Shown here in pieces: positions 9,592 through 20,156 of a DNA stretch of 64,000 nt. The DNA lies in NCBI GenBank assembly GCA_025454855.1, contig JALONS010000014.1, forward strand, positions 1 to 64,000, in the 5' to 3' direction. The stretch comes from Arcicella sp. (GTDB lineage Bacteria; Bacteroidota; Bacteroidia; Cytophagales; Spirosomataceae). Position 1 is the stretch's first letter. Each line of letters opens with the position of its first letter. The notes under the pieces were generated by a model. That model saw only the letters and a program-made list of their open reading frames with translations. It did no database searches and was not told where the DNA came from. A program made the position numbers and the translations under genes.

Positions 9592-12500
9592 ATGTTTTCT
9601 AAATTCATAAATAGACCAGTACTATCGCTGGTTATTTCCATATTTATTGTGCTTTTGGGGGTATTGGCTATGGTGAGGTTACCAATTACCCAATATCCTG
9701 ATATAGCCCCGCCAGCGGTTTCGGTAATTACAAAATATACGGGAGCTAATGCGGAGGTGTGTTCAAAAGCGGTGGTTACTCCATTAGAAAGAGCCATTAA
9801 TGGTGTACCGGGCATGACTTATATGACTTCGGTTTCGGGAAATGACGGTACCAGTATCATTCAAGTATATTTTGAAGTAGGTACTGACCCCGACGTAGCA
9901 GCCGTGAACGTGCAGAACCGTGTAACAACCGTCTTGGATGAACTACCCGAAGAAGTAATCAAAGCCGGGGTTTCTACGGAAAAGGAAGTAAACAGTATGT
10001 TGATGTACATCAACCTCATCAGTGAAGACCCTACCGTTGATGAAAAGTTCATTTACAACTTTGCTGATATTAATGTCTTGGCAGAGTTGAAAAGGATTAA
10101 TGGGGTAGGTTTTGTTGATATTATGGGTTCTCGAGAGTATGCTATGCGTATTTGGTTAAAACCTGCTCGAATGGATGCTTATGAGGTTTCGGCAGATGAT
10201 ATTATCAAAGCCTTGAAAGAGCAAAACGTAGAAGCCGCCCCAGGAAAAGTAGGGGAAAGCTCAGGGCGAGAAGCTCAGTCATTGCAGTATGTTTTGAGAT
10301 ATACAGGTAAAATGACTCGTAAAGAACAATACGGCAATGTGGTAATAAAAGCCACCGAAAGTGGCGAAATGTTACGTTTGAAAGACGTAGCCGATATAGA
10401 ATTTGGGTCACTTGATTACGACGTTCTTTCTAAAGAAAACGGTAAACCATCGGCGGCGATTGTATTGAAACAACGTCCTGGTTCAAACGCCAGTCAGGTA
10501 ATTCAAAATATAAAAAATCGCTTAGAATTTCTAAAATCAACGACATTCCCCCCAGGAATGACCTACACGATAAGTTATGACGTTTCCAGATTTTTGGATG
10601 CTTCAATTCATGAAGTTATTAAAACCCTTATTGAAGCCTTCATTCTGGTAGCTTTGGTCGTTTTCTTATTTTTACAAGATTTTCGTTCTACGTTGATACC
10701 CGTTTTAGCAGTTCCCGTTGCCTTGATAGGAACGTTTGCTTTCATGCAACTTTTCGGCTTTTCTATCAATTTATTAACCCTTTTTGCTTTGGTATTAGCC
10801 ATTGGTATCGTAGTAGATGATGCCATTGTAGTAGTAGAGGCTGTCCACGCAAAAATGGAAGAAAAACACCTAACTGCCCGAGAAGCCACCATGGAGTCCA
10901 TTGATGAAATCAGTGGGGCAATCATCGCTATTACTTTGGTAATGGCAGCAGTATTTGTGCCTGTTGCCTTTTTATCGGGTCCTGTAGGCGTTTTTTATCG
11001 GCAGTTCTCAGTCACGATGGCAATTGCTATTGTTATTTCTGGGATAAATGCTCTTACTCTCACGCCTGCTCTGTGTGCAATTATGTTGAAAAATGTTCAC
11101 GGAGAAGCTAAAAAAGATACTTTCTTAAACCGCTTTTTCAGTCAATTTAATAATGCTTACGACCGTCTATCTGACCGTTACGGACGATTATTACGATTAA
11201 TTGTAAATCGTCGTTTAGTAACTTTTGGGCTTCTTCTGACTTTTTGTATTGCTACTTGGGGGGTGGGAAGTGTACTACCGACCAGTTTTATCCCTACCGA
11301 AGACCAAGGTACTGTTTACGCTAATGTAACTACACCCGCTGGGGCAACATTAGAGCGTACTGAAGAAGTGATGAATGAGATTGACAGAATTGCTCAAAAA
11401 ATGCCAGAGGTAGAGTCTATCTCCAGCTTATCGGGTTTTAGTATGATGACCGATGGCGTAGGAGCATCTTTTGGAATGAGTACCATTAACCTGAAAGCAT
11501 GGGATAAACGAGATGCCACCGCCAATGACATCATCAATCAACTAATTGATAAAACCAAGCATTTGAAAGATGCAGATATCCAGTTTTTCCCTCCACCAGC
11601 GGTACCAGGTTTTGGTAATGCCAGCGGTTTTGAAGTACGTTTGTTAGATAAAACGGGGTCTGGGAATCTTCAAAAAACGGCTGAAGTAGCCGAAAAATTT
11701 ATTGCTTCATTAAATAAACGCCCTGAGATTAAAGAAGCCTTTAGCAGTTTCAATCCTAATTTCCCGCAGTACATGATTCATATTGACCAAGATATGGCTG
11801 CTAAAAAGGGGATTTCAGTGGATGCCGCCATGAGTAACTTACAATCTTTGATTGGAAGTTTTTATGCTACAAATTTCATTTTATTCGGACAAATGTACAA
11901 GGTAATGGTACAAGCCGACCCTAAATACCGTGCTTTGCCAGATGATATTATGAAATTGCGGATTAAGAATAAAAATGGAGAAATGGTCCCTTATGCTATT
12001 TTTAGTAGAGTAGAACGAGTGTATGGTCCAGAGCAATTAACTCGGTATAATATGTACGTATCGGCAATGCTTAATGGTGAACCTGCCAAAGGGTACAGCT
12101 CTGGCGATGCCATTAAGGCTATTGAAGAAGTGGCCGCCAAAGAACTACCAAGAGGTTATACTTATGAGTGGTCGGGGATGACCCGTGAAGAAGTGCTTTC
12201 TGGCAATCAGGTTATTATAGTGTTTATTATCTGTTTAATTTTCGTTTATTTAGTGTTATCAGCTCAGTACGAGAGTTTCATCTTACCAATTCCTGTAATT
12301 CTATCCTTGCCCGTAGGGATTTTTGGCTCTTTATTTTTCTTGTATTTGTTTGGTTTAGAGAATAATATTTACGCCCAAGTAGCCATGGTGATGCTGATTG
12401 GTCTATTAGGGAAAAATGCTATTCTGATTGTGGAATTTGCCATTTTACAGCAAAAGCAAGGTAAAACCATACTGAAAGCAGTTGTAGGCGGTGCGGTAGC

Positions 12501-12744
12501 TCGTTTTCGTCCTATCTTAATGACTTCATTTGCATTTATTGCGGGGCTTATTCCCTTAATGTTTGCTTCGGGAGCGGGTGCTATCGGAAATCGAACTATC
12601 GGTACAGCTGCCGCTGGTGGTATGCTTTTCGGAACTGTTTTTGGCGTAATGATTATACCGGGACTATACGTGATTTTTGCAGGATTGAATAAAGGAAAAC
12701 GAAAGAAGAACACTAAAAAAACGATTGAAGAAGCGTATGTTTAA
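9592..12744 (+). CDS. RND multidrug efflux transporter, HAE1 family (AcrB-like)
   Basis: 1050 aa; FINRPVLSLVISIFIVLLG, GIVVDDAIVVVEAVH, GLLGKNAILIVEFA. Confidence 0.97.
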   Translation: MFSKFINRPVLSLVISIFIVLLGVLAMVRLPITQYPDIAPPAVSVITKYTGANAEVCSKAVVTPLERAINGVPGMTYMTSVSGNDGTSIIQVYFEVGTDPDVAAVNVQNRVTTVLDELPEEVIKAGVSTEKEVNSMLMYINLISEDPTVDEKFIYNFADINVLAELKRINGVGFVDIMGSREYAMRIWLKPARMDAYEVSADDIIKALKEQNVEAAPGKVGESSGREAQSLQYVLRYTGKMTRKEQYGNVVIKATESGEMLRLKDVADIEFGSLDYDVLSKENGKPSAAIVLKQRPGSNASQVIQNIKNRLEFLKSTTFPPGMTYTISYDVSRFLDASIHEVIKTLIEAFILVALVVFLFLQDFRSTLIPVLAVPVALIGTFAFMQLFGFSINLLTLFALVLAIGIVVDDAIVVVEAVHAKMEEKHLTAREATMESIDEISGAIIAITLVMAAVFVPVAFLSGPVGVFYRQFSVTMAIAIVISGINALTLTPALCAIMLKNVHGEAKKDTFLNRFFSQFNNAYDRLSDRYGRLLRLIVNRRLVTFGLLLTFCIATWGVGSVLPTSFIPTEDQGTVYANVTTPAGATLERTEEVMNEIDRIAQKMPEVESISSLSGFSMMTDGVGASFGMSTINLKAWDKRDATANDIINQLIDKTKHLKDADIQFFPPPAVPGFGNASGFEVRLLDKTGSGNLQKTAEVAEKFIASLNKRPEIKEAFSSFNPNFPQYMIHIDQDMAAKKGISVDAAMSNLQSLIGSFYATNFILFGQMYKVMVQADPKYRALPDDIMKLRIKNKNGEMVPYAIFSRVERVYGPEQLTRYNMYVSAMLNGEPAKGYSSGDAIKAIEEVAAKELPRGYTYEWSGMTREEVLSGNQVIIVFIICLIFVYLVLSAQYESFILPIPVILSLPVGIFGSLFFLYLFGLENNIYAQVAMVMLIGLLGKNAILIVEFAILQQKQGKTILKAVVGGAVARFRPILMTSFAFIAGLIPLMFASGAGAIGNRTIGTAAAGGMLFGTVFGVMIIPGLYVIFAGLNKGKRKKNTKKTIEEAYV

Positions 12745-14179
12745 TTATAAAATTATTGGGCTCGTAATGATAGTTGGGCTTTTGGTGTCTTGTAAAATTA
12801 AACAAGAAATACCTCAGAATAGACCACTTTTAGCAATGCCCACCAAGTTTATTGCTAAGTCAGATTCTGCCATTAATACGTTACCAATCATCAAAACATT
12901 TTTTTCAGATACCACACTCATTGCATTAATTGACACCGTGCTGAGGAACAATTTTGATTTGCAGATGACCCTACAAAAAATTGAGATGGCTCGTGCAGGC
13001 GTTCGTTTTACACAAGGTTTGGGTAAACCAGATTTGGCAGGTAATTTTGCCATTGGGCAGCGAAAATTCGGTAATTATACCATTGATGGAGTAGGTAATT
13101 ATGATACTCAGTTTTCAACGAATATTGATGATAAACAAAAAATTCCAAACCCTATTATTCCCGATTATTATGTCGGAGTACAGTCATCGTGGGAGATAGA
13201 TTTGTGGGGAAAACTCAAAAGTCAGAAGTCATCAGCAATTACCAAATTATTAGCTTCCGAAGCAGGTAAAAGCTTAGTTATAAGCGAGTTAGTTTCGCAA
13301 GTGGCTTCGGCTTATTACGAATTACTGATATTAGACAACGAATTGGAGTTTTTGGAAGAAAATATTATCCTTCAAGATAGAGCCGTAGAAATCATTAAGG
13401 TTTTGAAACAAGCAGGGCAAGCCAATCAGTTGGGGGTAGATTTATTAAACGCCCAATTATTAAGTTCAAAATCATTAAAAATTGAGGTAAAACAAGAAAT
13501 TATTGAAGCTGAGAGTAGAATCAACCTTTTGTTGGGGCGTTATCCACAGAGTATAAAACGACCTAAAGTGGCTTGGTCGAGGGTAATTCCCCCTAAATTA
13601 TCGGTAGGTGTGCCTTCGAGACTCCTTGAAAATCGTCCTGACATCAAACAGGCCGAATTAGAATTATTAGCTACTAATGCCAATTTATTTACGGCTAAAG
13701 CCGCTTTTTATCCTTCTCTTACCCTTACGGGAGGGCTTGGCTTTCAGTCGTTCAAAGCACTTTTATGGTTAAATCCTGCCTCATTGGCAATGAGTACCTT
13801 CGGAGGACTAACGGCTCCATTAGCCAATCGCCGTCAAATAATCGCTGATTTGATGGCAGCCAAAGCCGACCAAAAAACGGCTTATATCAACTATCAAAAA
13901 ACGATTGTTAATAGTTTTACCGAAGTTTACAACCAGTTGAATGTCATTCAGAATACCAACGAAATGTACGACTTGAAAGCCCAAGAAGTAGAGGTTTTAC
14001 GGCAATCTATCAATACTTCGGCAGAGTTGTTTCGTTCGGGGAGAGCCACTTATTTAGAAGTGATTACCGCTCAGAAAAATGCCTTACAGTCTCAGATAGA
14101 ATTGATAAATCTGAAGAAAAGACAATACAACGCCGTGATTGGATTATACAAATCACTTGGCGGTGGTTGGAGAGGATAA
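12737..14179 (+). CDS. RND efflux outer membrane factor (NodT/TolC family lipoprotein)
   Basis: Overlaps the RND stop codon; paired OEP repeats, SRLLENRPDIKQAELEL motif; lipobox LLVSC. Confidence 0.95.
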   Translation: MFNYKIIGLVMIVGLLVSCKIKQEIPQNRPLLAMPTKFIAKSDSAINTLPIIKTFFSDTTLIALIDTVLRNNFDLQMTLQKIEMARAGVRFTQGLGKPDLAGNFAIGQRKFGNYTIDGVGNYDTQFSTNIDDKQKIPNPIIPDYYVGVQSSWEIDLWGKLKSQKSSAITKLLASEAGKSLVISELVSQVASAYYELLILDNELEFLEENIILQDRAVEIIKVLKQAGQANQLGVDLLNAQLLSSKSLKIEVKQEIIEAESRINLLLGRYPQSIKRPKVAWSRVIPPKLSVGVPSRLLENRPDIKQAELELLATNANLFTAKAAFYPSLTLTGGLGFQSFKALLWLNPASLAMSTFGGLTAPLANRRQIIADLMAAKADQKTAYINYQKTIVNSFTEVYNQLNVIQNTNEMYDLKAQEVEVLRQSINTSAELFRSGRATYLEVITAQKNALQSQIELINLKKRQYNAVIGLYKSLGGGWRG

Positions 14180-14377
14180 ACTTTCAATGAAGAATATCAC
14201 AACTGACCGTTAAATAAGATTTTTGATAAGTAAATGAAGCTAAACCTCAATGGTTTAGCTTTTTTTGTTACGTTTGATGCACCTTTTCAGAAATAAATTG
14301 AAAATCATGTTGTTGGTTTTCAGTTTATTACGACTAATATACAAAACTTCTAATTCACAATTTAACCAGTTAATGCA

Positions 14378-15784
14378 ATGCCAATTAATCAATTTGATTT
14401 ATCAAACAGAGGTCTCCTTGAGAGCATTCAAGGTAATATCTTGAAAGGTCACGGTCGTCATCATACTGCTAATCTTTTTATTACTGGGAAAACAGGCAAT
14501 CAGGAAAAAATGAAGCAATGGCTACGCCATTTAGTAGAAGGCGAAAACCCATTAATAAAATCTTGTTATTCTCAACTGCGTAGTAATGCTCTTTGGAAAG
14601 ATAAAGAAATCGATTCAGGTATATTTGGTTGTATTCATATCAGTGCGGCAGGGTATCGTTATTTACTTAATCTCGGAGAGGGAGATATGAATTCTGTATT
14701 CGATACATCTTTTAACAATGGGATGAGAAAAGCTGATTTACAAGACCCGAGCCCTGATAAATGGGAAAAAGGACTAAATGATGATGCCCATTTTTTATTA
14801 ATAATAGCCGATTCTAATGCTGGAAATGTCAGTCGTAAAGTATTAGATATTAGAAGGGAAATACAAGACTTTGCGGATGTAGTTTTTACAGAAATCGGGG
14901 ATGCGATATTCAATAGTGAAAAAGCGGGTATTGAGCATTTTGGATATGTTGATGGTATTTCTCAACCTTTGTTCTTTGAAGATGAAATAGAAAAATATCA
15001 AGCAGATAATAGCATTCCTCCCAATTTACAATCTACATTCAATCCAAGTGCAGAGATTGATTTAGTGTTAATAAAAGACCCCTTTTCTGAATTAAGTACA
15101 GCTATGGGTAGTTTTTTAGTTTTTAGAAAATTAGAACAAAATGTGAAAGGTTTTAAGAAAGCAGAGAAAGAATTAGCTAATAAACTTGGATTAACTGGCG
15201 AAGATGAAGAAAGAGCAGGAGCAATGCTTGTTGGGCGTTTTGAGGACGGAACTCCCGTACAAATTAGCTCAGAACCTGGAATAATAAACAGTGCTGTCAT
15301 CAATAATTTTGATTATGATAAGACTAATGAAGGAAAATTAGATGAATCTAAGTGTCCTTATCATGCCCATATCCGAAAATCTAATCCACGTTCTGATATT
15401 GGAGGTTCTAAAGACCACATAATGGCAAGGAGGGGAATCCCTTATGGTACAAGAAGTGACAACCCCAACGATGGTCAAATTGATAATAAACCAGAAGGAG
15501 GAGTTGGGTTACTATTTATGAGTTATCAAAAAAGTATTGAAAATCAATTTGAGTTTATTCAGAAATTATGGGTAAATAACGACACATTTCCCAACTTTAA
15601 TCCAAAGGATAAAGATGGTTTAGACCCCATCATCGGACAAGGTAACTCAAGGGCATTAGGGGCTTATCCAACCATTTGGGGAGACCCTAAATCAATAAAA
15701 CAATGTAGTTTTGACCTTTTTGTAACTATGAAGGGCGGAGGGTATTTCTTTGCTCCGAGCATTAATTTTTTGAAAAATCTATGA
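14378..15784 (+). CDS. DyP-type heme peroxidase
   Basis: 468 aa; GYVDGISQP (GxxDG motif), HIRKSNPRSD, RRGIPYG; no signal peptide. Confidence 0.9.
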   Translation: MPINQFDLSNRGLLESIQGNILKGHGRHHTANLFITGKTGNQEKMKQWLRHLVEGENPLIKSCYSQLRSNALWKDKEIDSGIFGCIHISAAGYRYLLNLGEGDMNSVFDTSFNNGMRKADLQDPSPDKWEKGLNDDAHFLLIIADSNAGNVSRKVLDIRREIQDFADVVFTEIGDAIFNSEKAGIEHFGYVDGISQPLFFEDEIEKYQADNSIPPNLQSTFNPSAEIDLVLIKDPFSELSTAMGSFLVFRKLEQNVKGFKKAEKELANKLGLTGEDEERAGAMLVGRFEDGTPVQISSEPGIINSAVINNFDYDKTNEGKLDESKCPYHAHIRKSNPRSDIGGSKDHIMARRGIPYGTRSDNPNDGQIDNKPEGGVGLLFMSYQKSIENQFEFIQKLWVNNDTFPNFNPKDKDGLDPIIGQGNSRALGAYPTIWGDPKSIKQCSFDLFVTMKGGGYFFAPSINFLKNL

Positions 15785-15786
15785 TA

Positions 15787-15825
15787 ATCAAAAAAACCTT
15801 TCAAGCCACTTGAAAGGTTTTTTTA
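15787..15825 (+). terminator. Intrinsic terminator after the DyP peroxidase
   Basis: aaaaaacctttcaag-ccac-ttgaaaggttttttt. Confidence 0.85.
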
Positions 15826-15845
15826 AATAAGTATTATCGAGAAAT

Positions 15846-16538
15846 TTAATCATTACTCCGTCTCCCCGACAGCAAACTCACATAGTAAAGTAACTGAGCT
15901 AACATACCCAAAGCAGCGGCTACGTAGGTCATTGCTGCCCACCAAAGAGCATCTTTCGCTCCGTCGTGTTCGGGTTGAGTAACCATATTTTTTGACTCCA
16001 TCCATGCTAATGCTCTGCGTGATGCGTCAAATTCTACGGGTAAGGTAACAAAACTGAAAAGTGTTGCTAAGGCAAACATGGCTACCCCGATAGTCAAAAC
16101 TAATTTGTTTCCTGTTGAGTACAAAATCATCATACCCACCATCAAAGCAATGGGCATAAAGTTATTGGCAATATTTAAAACGGGCACCATCGAACTACGA
16201 AACTGTAACATAGAATACGCCACTGCGTGTTGTACAGCGTGTCCGCACTCATGGGCAGCTACGGCGGCAGCGGCTACGCTTCTACCATGATACACGTCTG
16301 GACTGAGGTTTACGGTTTTATCCGTTGGATTGTAATGGTCAGTAAGCTGTCCTTCTACTGACATAATCCTTACGTCGAAAATATTATTATCTCTCAGCAT
16401 TTTCTCGGCGATTTCTCTGCCCGAAAGTCCATTTTTAAGTCCAACTTCTGAATATTGCTGAAACTTACTTTTTAAACGCCATTGCACGAACATTCCAATT
16501 CCTGCAAAAACAAATGTAATTAAATAAATCCCTATCAT
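15846..16538 (-). CDS. Zinc metallopeptidase, YugP-like membrane protease
   Basis: AAAVAAHECGHAVQHA zinc motif plus multiple TM segments. Confidence 0.93.
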   Translation of the reverse strand: MIGIYLITFVFAGIGMFVQWRLKSKFQQYSEVGLKNGLSGREIAEKMLRDNNIFDVRIMSVEGQLTDHYNPTDKTVNLSPDVYHGRSVAAAAVAAHECGHAVQHAVAYSMLQFRSSMVPVLNIANNFMPIALMVGMMILYSTGNKLVLTIGVAMFALATLFSFVTLPVEFDASRRALAWMESKNMVTQPEHDGAKDALWWAAMTYVAAALGMLAQLLYYVSLLSGRRSND

Positions 16539-16714
16539 ATTTTTATATTTTGAAAATTTGGAAATTGGTTAATTTGAAAATTTGATTACGTACTATTTTT
16601 TTATTTTTACGTTTGCATATATAAGTATTCAACAAAACCCAGTTTATACTATTTTTAGCTTAGATTTTTGATATTAAGCCTATAGCTCACAGCCAATTGC
16701 TAACAGCTATATAA

Positions 16715-17191
16715 TCAAATTAACTTTATTTTCTCAATCAAACTTGTTGTTGAATAACCTTTCACCAAAGGAATTGTTTTTACGTTTCCTCCTTTTGCTA
16801 TAACAAAATCTGCTCCTACAATAGTTTCAAGTGAATAATCATCTCCTTTTACTAAAACATCAGGCTTTACGGTTTGGATAAGTTCTAATGGGGTAGGTTC
16901 ATCAAATAGTACTACGGCATCTACAAATTCAAAAGCTGCCATCATCCGTGAGCGAGCGTATTCATTCACCACAGGACGAGTTTCTCCTTTTAGTCGGCGA
17001 ACGGAGGCATCGGTATTTAAACCCAGTACCAATTTATCTCCCAATCCACGGGCTTTTTCTAAATAATCTATGTGTCCTAAGTGTACAATATCAAAACAAC
17101 CATTTGTAAAAACGATTTCTTTTCCTTCCGCTTGCCATTTTTGTACTTGTTCAGTAATGGACTCTCGACTGTAAATTTTATGCTCGGTCAT
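16715..17191 (-). CDS. rfaE2: D-glycero-beta-D-manno-heptose 1-phosphate adenylyltransferase
   Basis: [20 protein letters not shown] nucleotidyltransferase motif; [13 protein letters not shown]-terminus. Confidence 0.93.
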   Translation of the reverse strand: MTEHKIYSRESITEQVQKWQAEGKEIVFTNGCFDIVHLGHIDYLEKARGLGDKLVLGLNTDASVRRLKGETRPVVNEYARSRMMAAFEFVDAVVLFDEPTPLELIQTVKPDVLVKGDDYSLETIVGADFVIAKGGNVKTIPLVKGYSTTSLIEKIKLI

Positions 17192-17262
17192 AATTTTTAG
17201 ATGATAGATGATATATTGTAGAGGTTAGAGAATAGATTATAGAGAATTTTCTAATCTCTATC

Positions 17263-17398
17263 TGTATTGGTTTATAAGGTTGTACTCATTAACCCCACCC
17301 AACCCTCCCCAATAGGGAGGGCTTTTAAAGTCCCTTTCCCTAACGGGGAAAGAGATTTAGGGATAGGGGTTTTGCATACAACCTTACAAACCAATACA
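17263..17398. mobile_element. 136-bp MITE-like palindromic element
   Basis: 22-bp terminal inverted repeats (21/22), TGTATTGGTTTATAAGGTTGTA / TACAACCTTACAAACCAATACA, flanked by direct TCTATC copies (17257-17262 and 17399-17404). Its core is shared with 61565-61606. Confidence 0.65.
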
Positions 17399-17423
17399 TC
17401 TATCATCTAATCTCTATACTCTA

Positions 17424-18410
17424 CTAACTTGTCTTTTTATTCGTAAAAATAGAAATCACAAAAATAATTACCCCAATTACCAACGTAGATAGCATTTGTG
17501 AACTCTGAACAAAAGTAGAGAGTGTTCCTGCGTCATCTTTAGATAATCCATACATGGTTACTAAAACGGGCGAAACAATAGCTGTAACCGTACCCGCTCC
17601 ACCGGGTGAAGGTAAAATCATCGCCAAAGCTCCTGATACCAAAAAGGTTAAGCCCGCAATGGGTGGTAAATTTGAAAATTTGGGTATGGCAAAAAATAGC
17701 ACATAACCCATCAACCAATACATCGTCCAAATCAAGACGGTATAAAACAGAAAAAGTTTCGGATTTTTTAAATCTTTAATACTCAAAAGTCCGTCAATGA
17801 GTCCTTTTAGTTTCTCAAAAATTAATTTAACAATCGAAATTTGAAGTATTTTTTTCCTGAAAACAAATAAAATCATACCCACAACTGCCACTCCAATCAT
17901 TAAAAAGAACAACAGATTCCATTTCTGACTCCCAGTATGTTGGTTCTGACTTAATTGCTGATTGATAAATGCCCACAGTTTATCAAAGTCGATGATGAAG
18001 TGAATAATTAACAAAACAAACAAAGAAACAACGTCGAAAAGGCGGTCAGTAACCACCGTTCCCAATGATTTCTCAACGGGAATATCATCACTTTTATACA
18101 ACTGACTACAACGGGTAACTTCACCCAAACGGGGTACTAAGTTATTGGCAAAATAACCCAACCATACTGCATTATTAACGTTGAAAAAAGAGGGCTTATA
18201 CCCCAAAGGTTCTAAAAGAAGTTGCCACCGAGCTGCACGACTTCCATGTGCTACAAATGTGAGGAGAATCATCAGCCCCACCCACCAAAGATTGGCATGA
18301 GAAACATCCTCCCACAGTTTGGTAGGATTAATAATACCTGATGCGATAGAATACCAAATTAATCCTCCACCAATTCCTAAAAAAACTAAATATTGAAGTG
18401 TCTTTTTCAT
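17424..18410 (-). CDS. Lysylphosphatidylglycerol synthase TM-region/UPF0104 family membrane protein
   Basis: 328 aa polytopic; GEVTRCSQLYKSDDIPVEKSLGTVVTDRLFD and SPGGAGTVTAIVSPVLV motifs. Confidence 0.85.
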   Translation of the reverse strand: MKKTLQYLVFLGIGGGLIWYSIASGIINPTKLWEDVSHANLWWVGLMILLTFVAHGSRAARWQLLLEPLGYKPSFFNVNNAVWLGYFANNLVPRLGEVTRCSQLYKSDDIPVEKSLGTVVTDRLFDVVSLFVLLIIHFIIDFDKLWAFINQQLSQNQHTGSQKWNLLFFLMIGVAVVGMILFVFRKKILQISIVKLIFEKLKGLIDGLLSIKDLKNPKLFLFYTVLIWTMYWLMGYVLFFAIPKFSNLPPIAGLTFLVSGALAMILPSPGGAGTVTAIVSPVLVTMYGLSKDDAGTLSTFVQSSQMLSTLVIGVIIFVISIFTNKKTS

Positions 18411-18482
18411 AAATCCAATTTGGAAATTTGAAAATGAGACTGCTCATACATTTTCAAATTTTCTAATTACCTCATTTTCAAA

Positions 18483-18833
18483 TTACCCCACCAAATGGTT
18501 ATTACTGTCAGGAAAAACTAACCTGGGCTTGTGTTCTTTGGCTTCTTCTGGAGTCATTAGTCCATAAGCAATAATGATAACAATGTCACCTACTTGAGCC
18601 CTACGAGCCGCCGCTCCGTTTAGGCATACCGTACCCGAACCCCGTTCACCTTTGATAACATACGTTTCAAAGCGTTCGCCGTTATTATTATTAACAATCT
18701 GTACCTTTTCGTTTTCTATAAGGTTTGCGGCATCCATCAAATCTTCATCGATGGTTACACTGCCTACATAATTTAGCTCCGCTTGTGTGATTTTCACACG
18801 GTGGAGTTTGGATTTCATTACGTGAATAAACAT
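18483..18833 (-). CDS. panD: Aspartate 1-decarboxylase
   Basis: [23 protein letters not shown] with GS self-cleavage site; [19 protein letters not shown]. Confidence 0.97.
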   Translation of the reverse strand: MFIHVMKSKLHRVKITQAELNYVGSVTIDEDLMDAANLIENEKVQIVNNNNGERFETYVIKGERGSGTVCLNGAAARRAQVGDIVIIIAYGLMTPEEAKEHKPRLVFPDSNNHLVG

Positions 18834-19012
18834 ATTCTAATTTTTAATTTCGGATGGTGGATTTCGGATTTTCTTAAAACCACTTACTTTAAAATTTGTT
18901 GATTAATGATAAAAATCTCACAAAGATAGATAGCTTTAAACTACGAAAATAATAAACCAAATTTTTATGGCTGATAATTCATAATCTATCACTCATAACT
19001 CTTCATTAATTT

Positions 19013-19852
19013 CTACACAATTACATTATCAATCAACCGTGTTTTGCCCATAAATGCCGCAATACACAAAGCCGTTTTACCCTCAGAAAGTTCATTAATA
19101 GGTTGTAAAGTGTCGAAATTTGATATTTCAAAATACTCCAACGCTATTGCTGGAATCTCTGAAAGATAATTTTGTACCGCTACTTTTACCGCTTCTCCTG
19201 ATGTTCCTTCTTGTAATAATTGACTCGCTTTTTGTAATGCTTTGTAAATATGAGGAGCTAAAGCCCGTTGCTCGGGGCTGAGGTTTCGGTTGCGTGAAGA
19301 CATCGCCAAACCGTCCGTTTCTCTTAGGGTAGGACAAATGTTTAACTTCAATGAAAAACTCAAATCTTTCACTAAGCGATTAATTACGGCACATTGCTGT
19401 AAATCTTTTTGTCCGAAATACGCACCATCTGGTTGTACGATGTTAAATAATTTGGATACCACAATACCTACTCCGTTGAAATGCCCTGGGCGAAATGTAC
19501 CTTCCATAACTCGTTCCAAATCACCAAAGTCAAATTTTAGATTAGGTAGTTGCGGATATATTTCTTCTACGGTAGGAGCAAAAACGACATCACAACCCGC
19601 CGAGGTTAACATTTCGCAGTCAGATTCTAAAGTGCGGGGATATACCGCCAAGTCGTGAGCATTATTAAACTGAGTGGGATTCACAAAAATGCTACAAACA
19701 GTTACTTGGTTTTCATTCTTAGAAGCCTCTATTAATGATAAATGCCCTTGATGTAATGCTCCCATCGTGGGTACGAGTCCAACGGATTTACCTTCGAGAC
19801 GGCTTAGTTTTAGAAAATTTTGTAAAGTTTGGATGCTATGAAATATCTGCAT
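19013..19852 (-). CDS. panC: Pantothenate synthetase
   Basis: GLVPTMGALHQGHLSLI, FGQKDLQQCAVI, AMSSRNRNLS. Start trimmed to MQIFHSIQTL. Confidence 0.97.
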   Translation of the reverse strand: MQIFHSIQTLQNFLKLSRLEGKSVGLVPTMGALHQGHLSLIEASKNENQVTVCSIFVNPTQFNNAHDLAVYPRTLESDCEMLTSAGCDVVFAPTVEEIYPQLPNLKFDFGDLERVMEGTFRPGHFNGVGIVVSKLFNIVQPDGAYFGQKDLQQCAVINRLVKDLSFSLKLNICPTLRETDGLAMSSRNRNLSPEQRALAPHIYKALQKASQLLQEGTSGEAVKVAVQNYLSEIPAIALEYFEISNFDTLQPINELSEGKTALCIAAFMGKTRLIDNVIV

Positions 19853-20156
19853 GAATCTGAGAAAGAATGACAAGAAAGAATCCGTAAAAGTAGAAAATAG
19901 ACTGCATCTTACGAATCAACAACTAAATTTATTGTGGAAATTCCGTATTTTTTTTATATTTTTGCATAATTTTTTACTCAAATTTCTTTGCTCTGTTATT
20001 ATCAACAAGCCTCTTTCATTATTTAAAGTTATTTTATTGAAAAATGATTTAGCCCAAATTGATAATGGAAGATGTAATTCCGAGATTGTACGCTTGGATT
20101 GATGATAAACTACTTAACACTTTTTAACAGCTACAAAGCTCCTAACTACGACAACA

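Noticed and set aside
14378-15784. DyP peroxidase as encapsulin cargo
   Set aside because: No encapsulin shell gene in the window and no recognisable C-terminal targeting extension.
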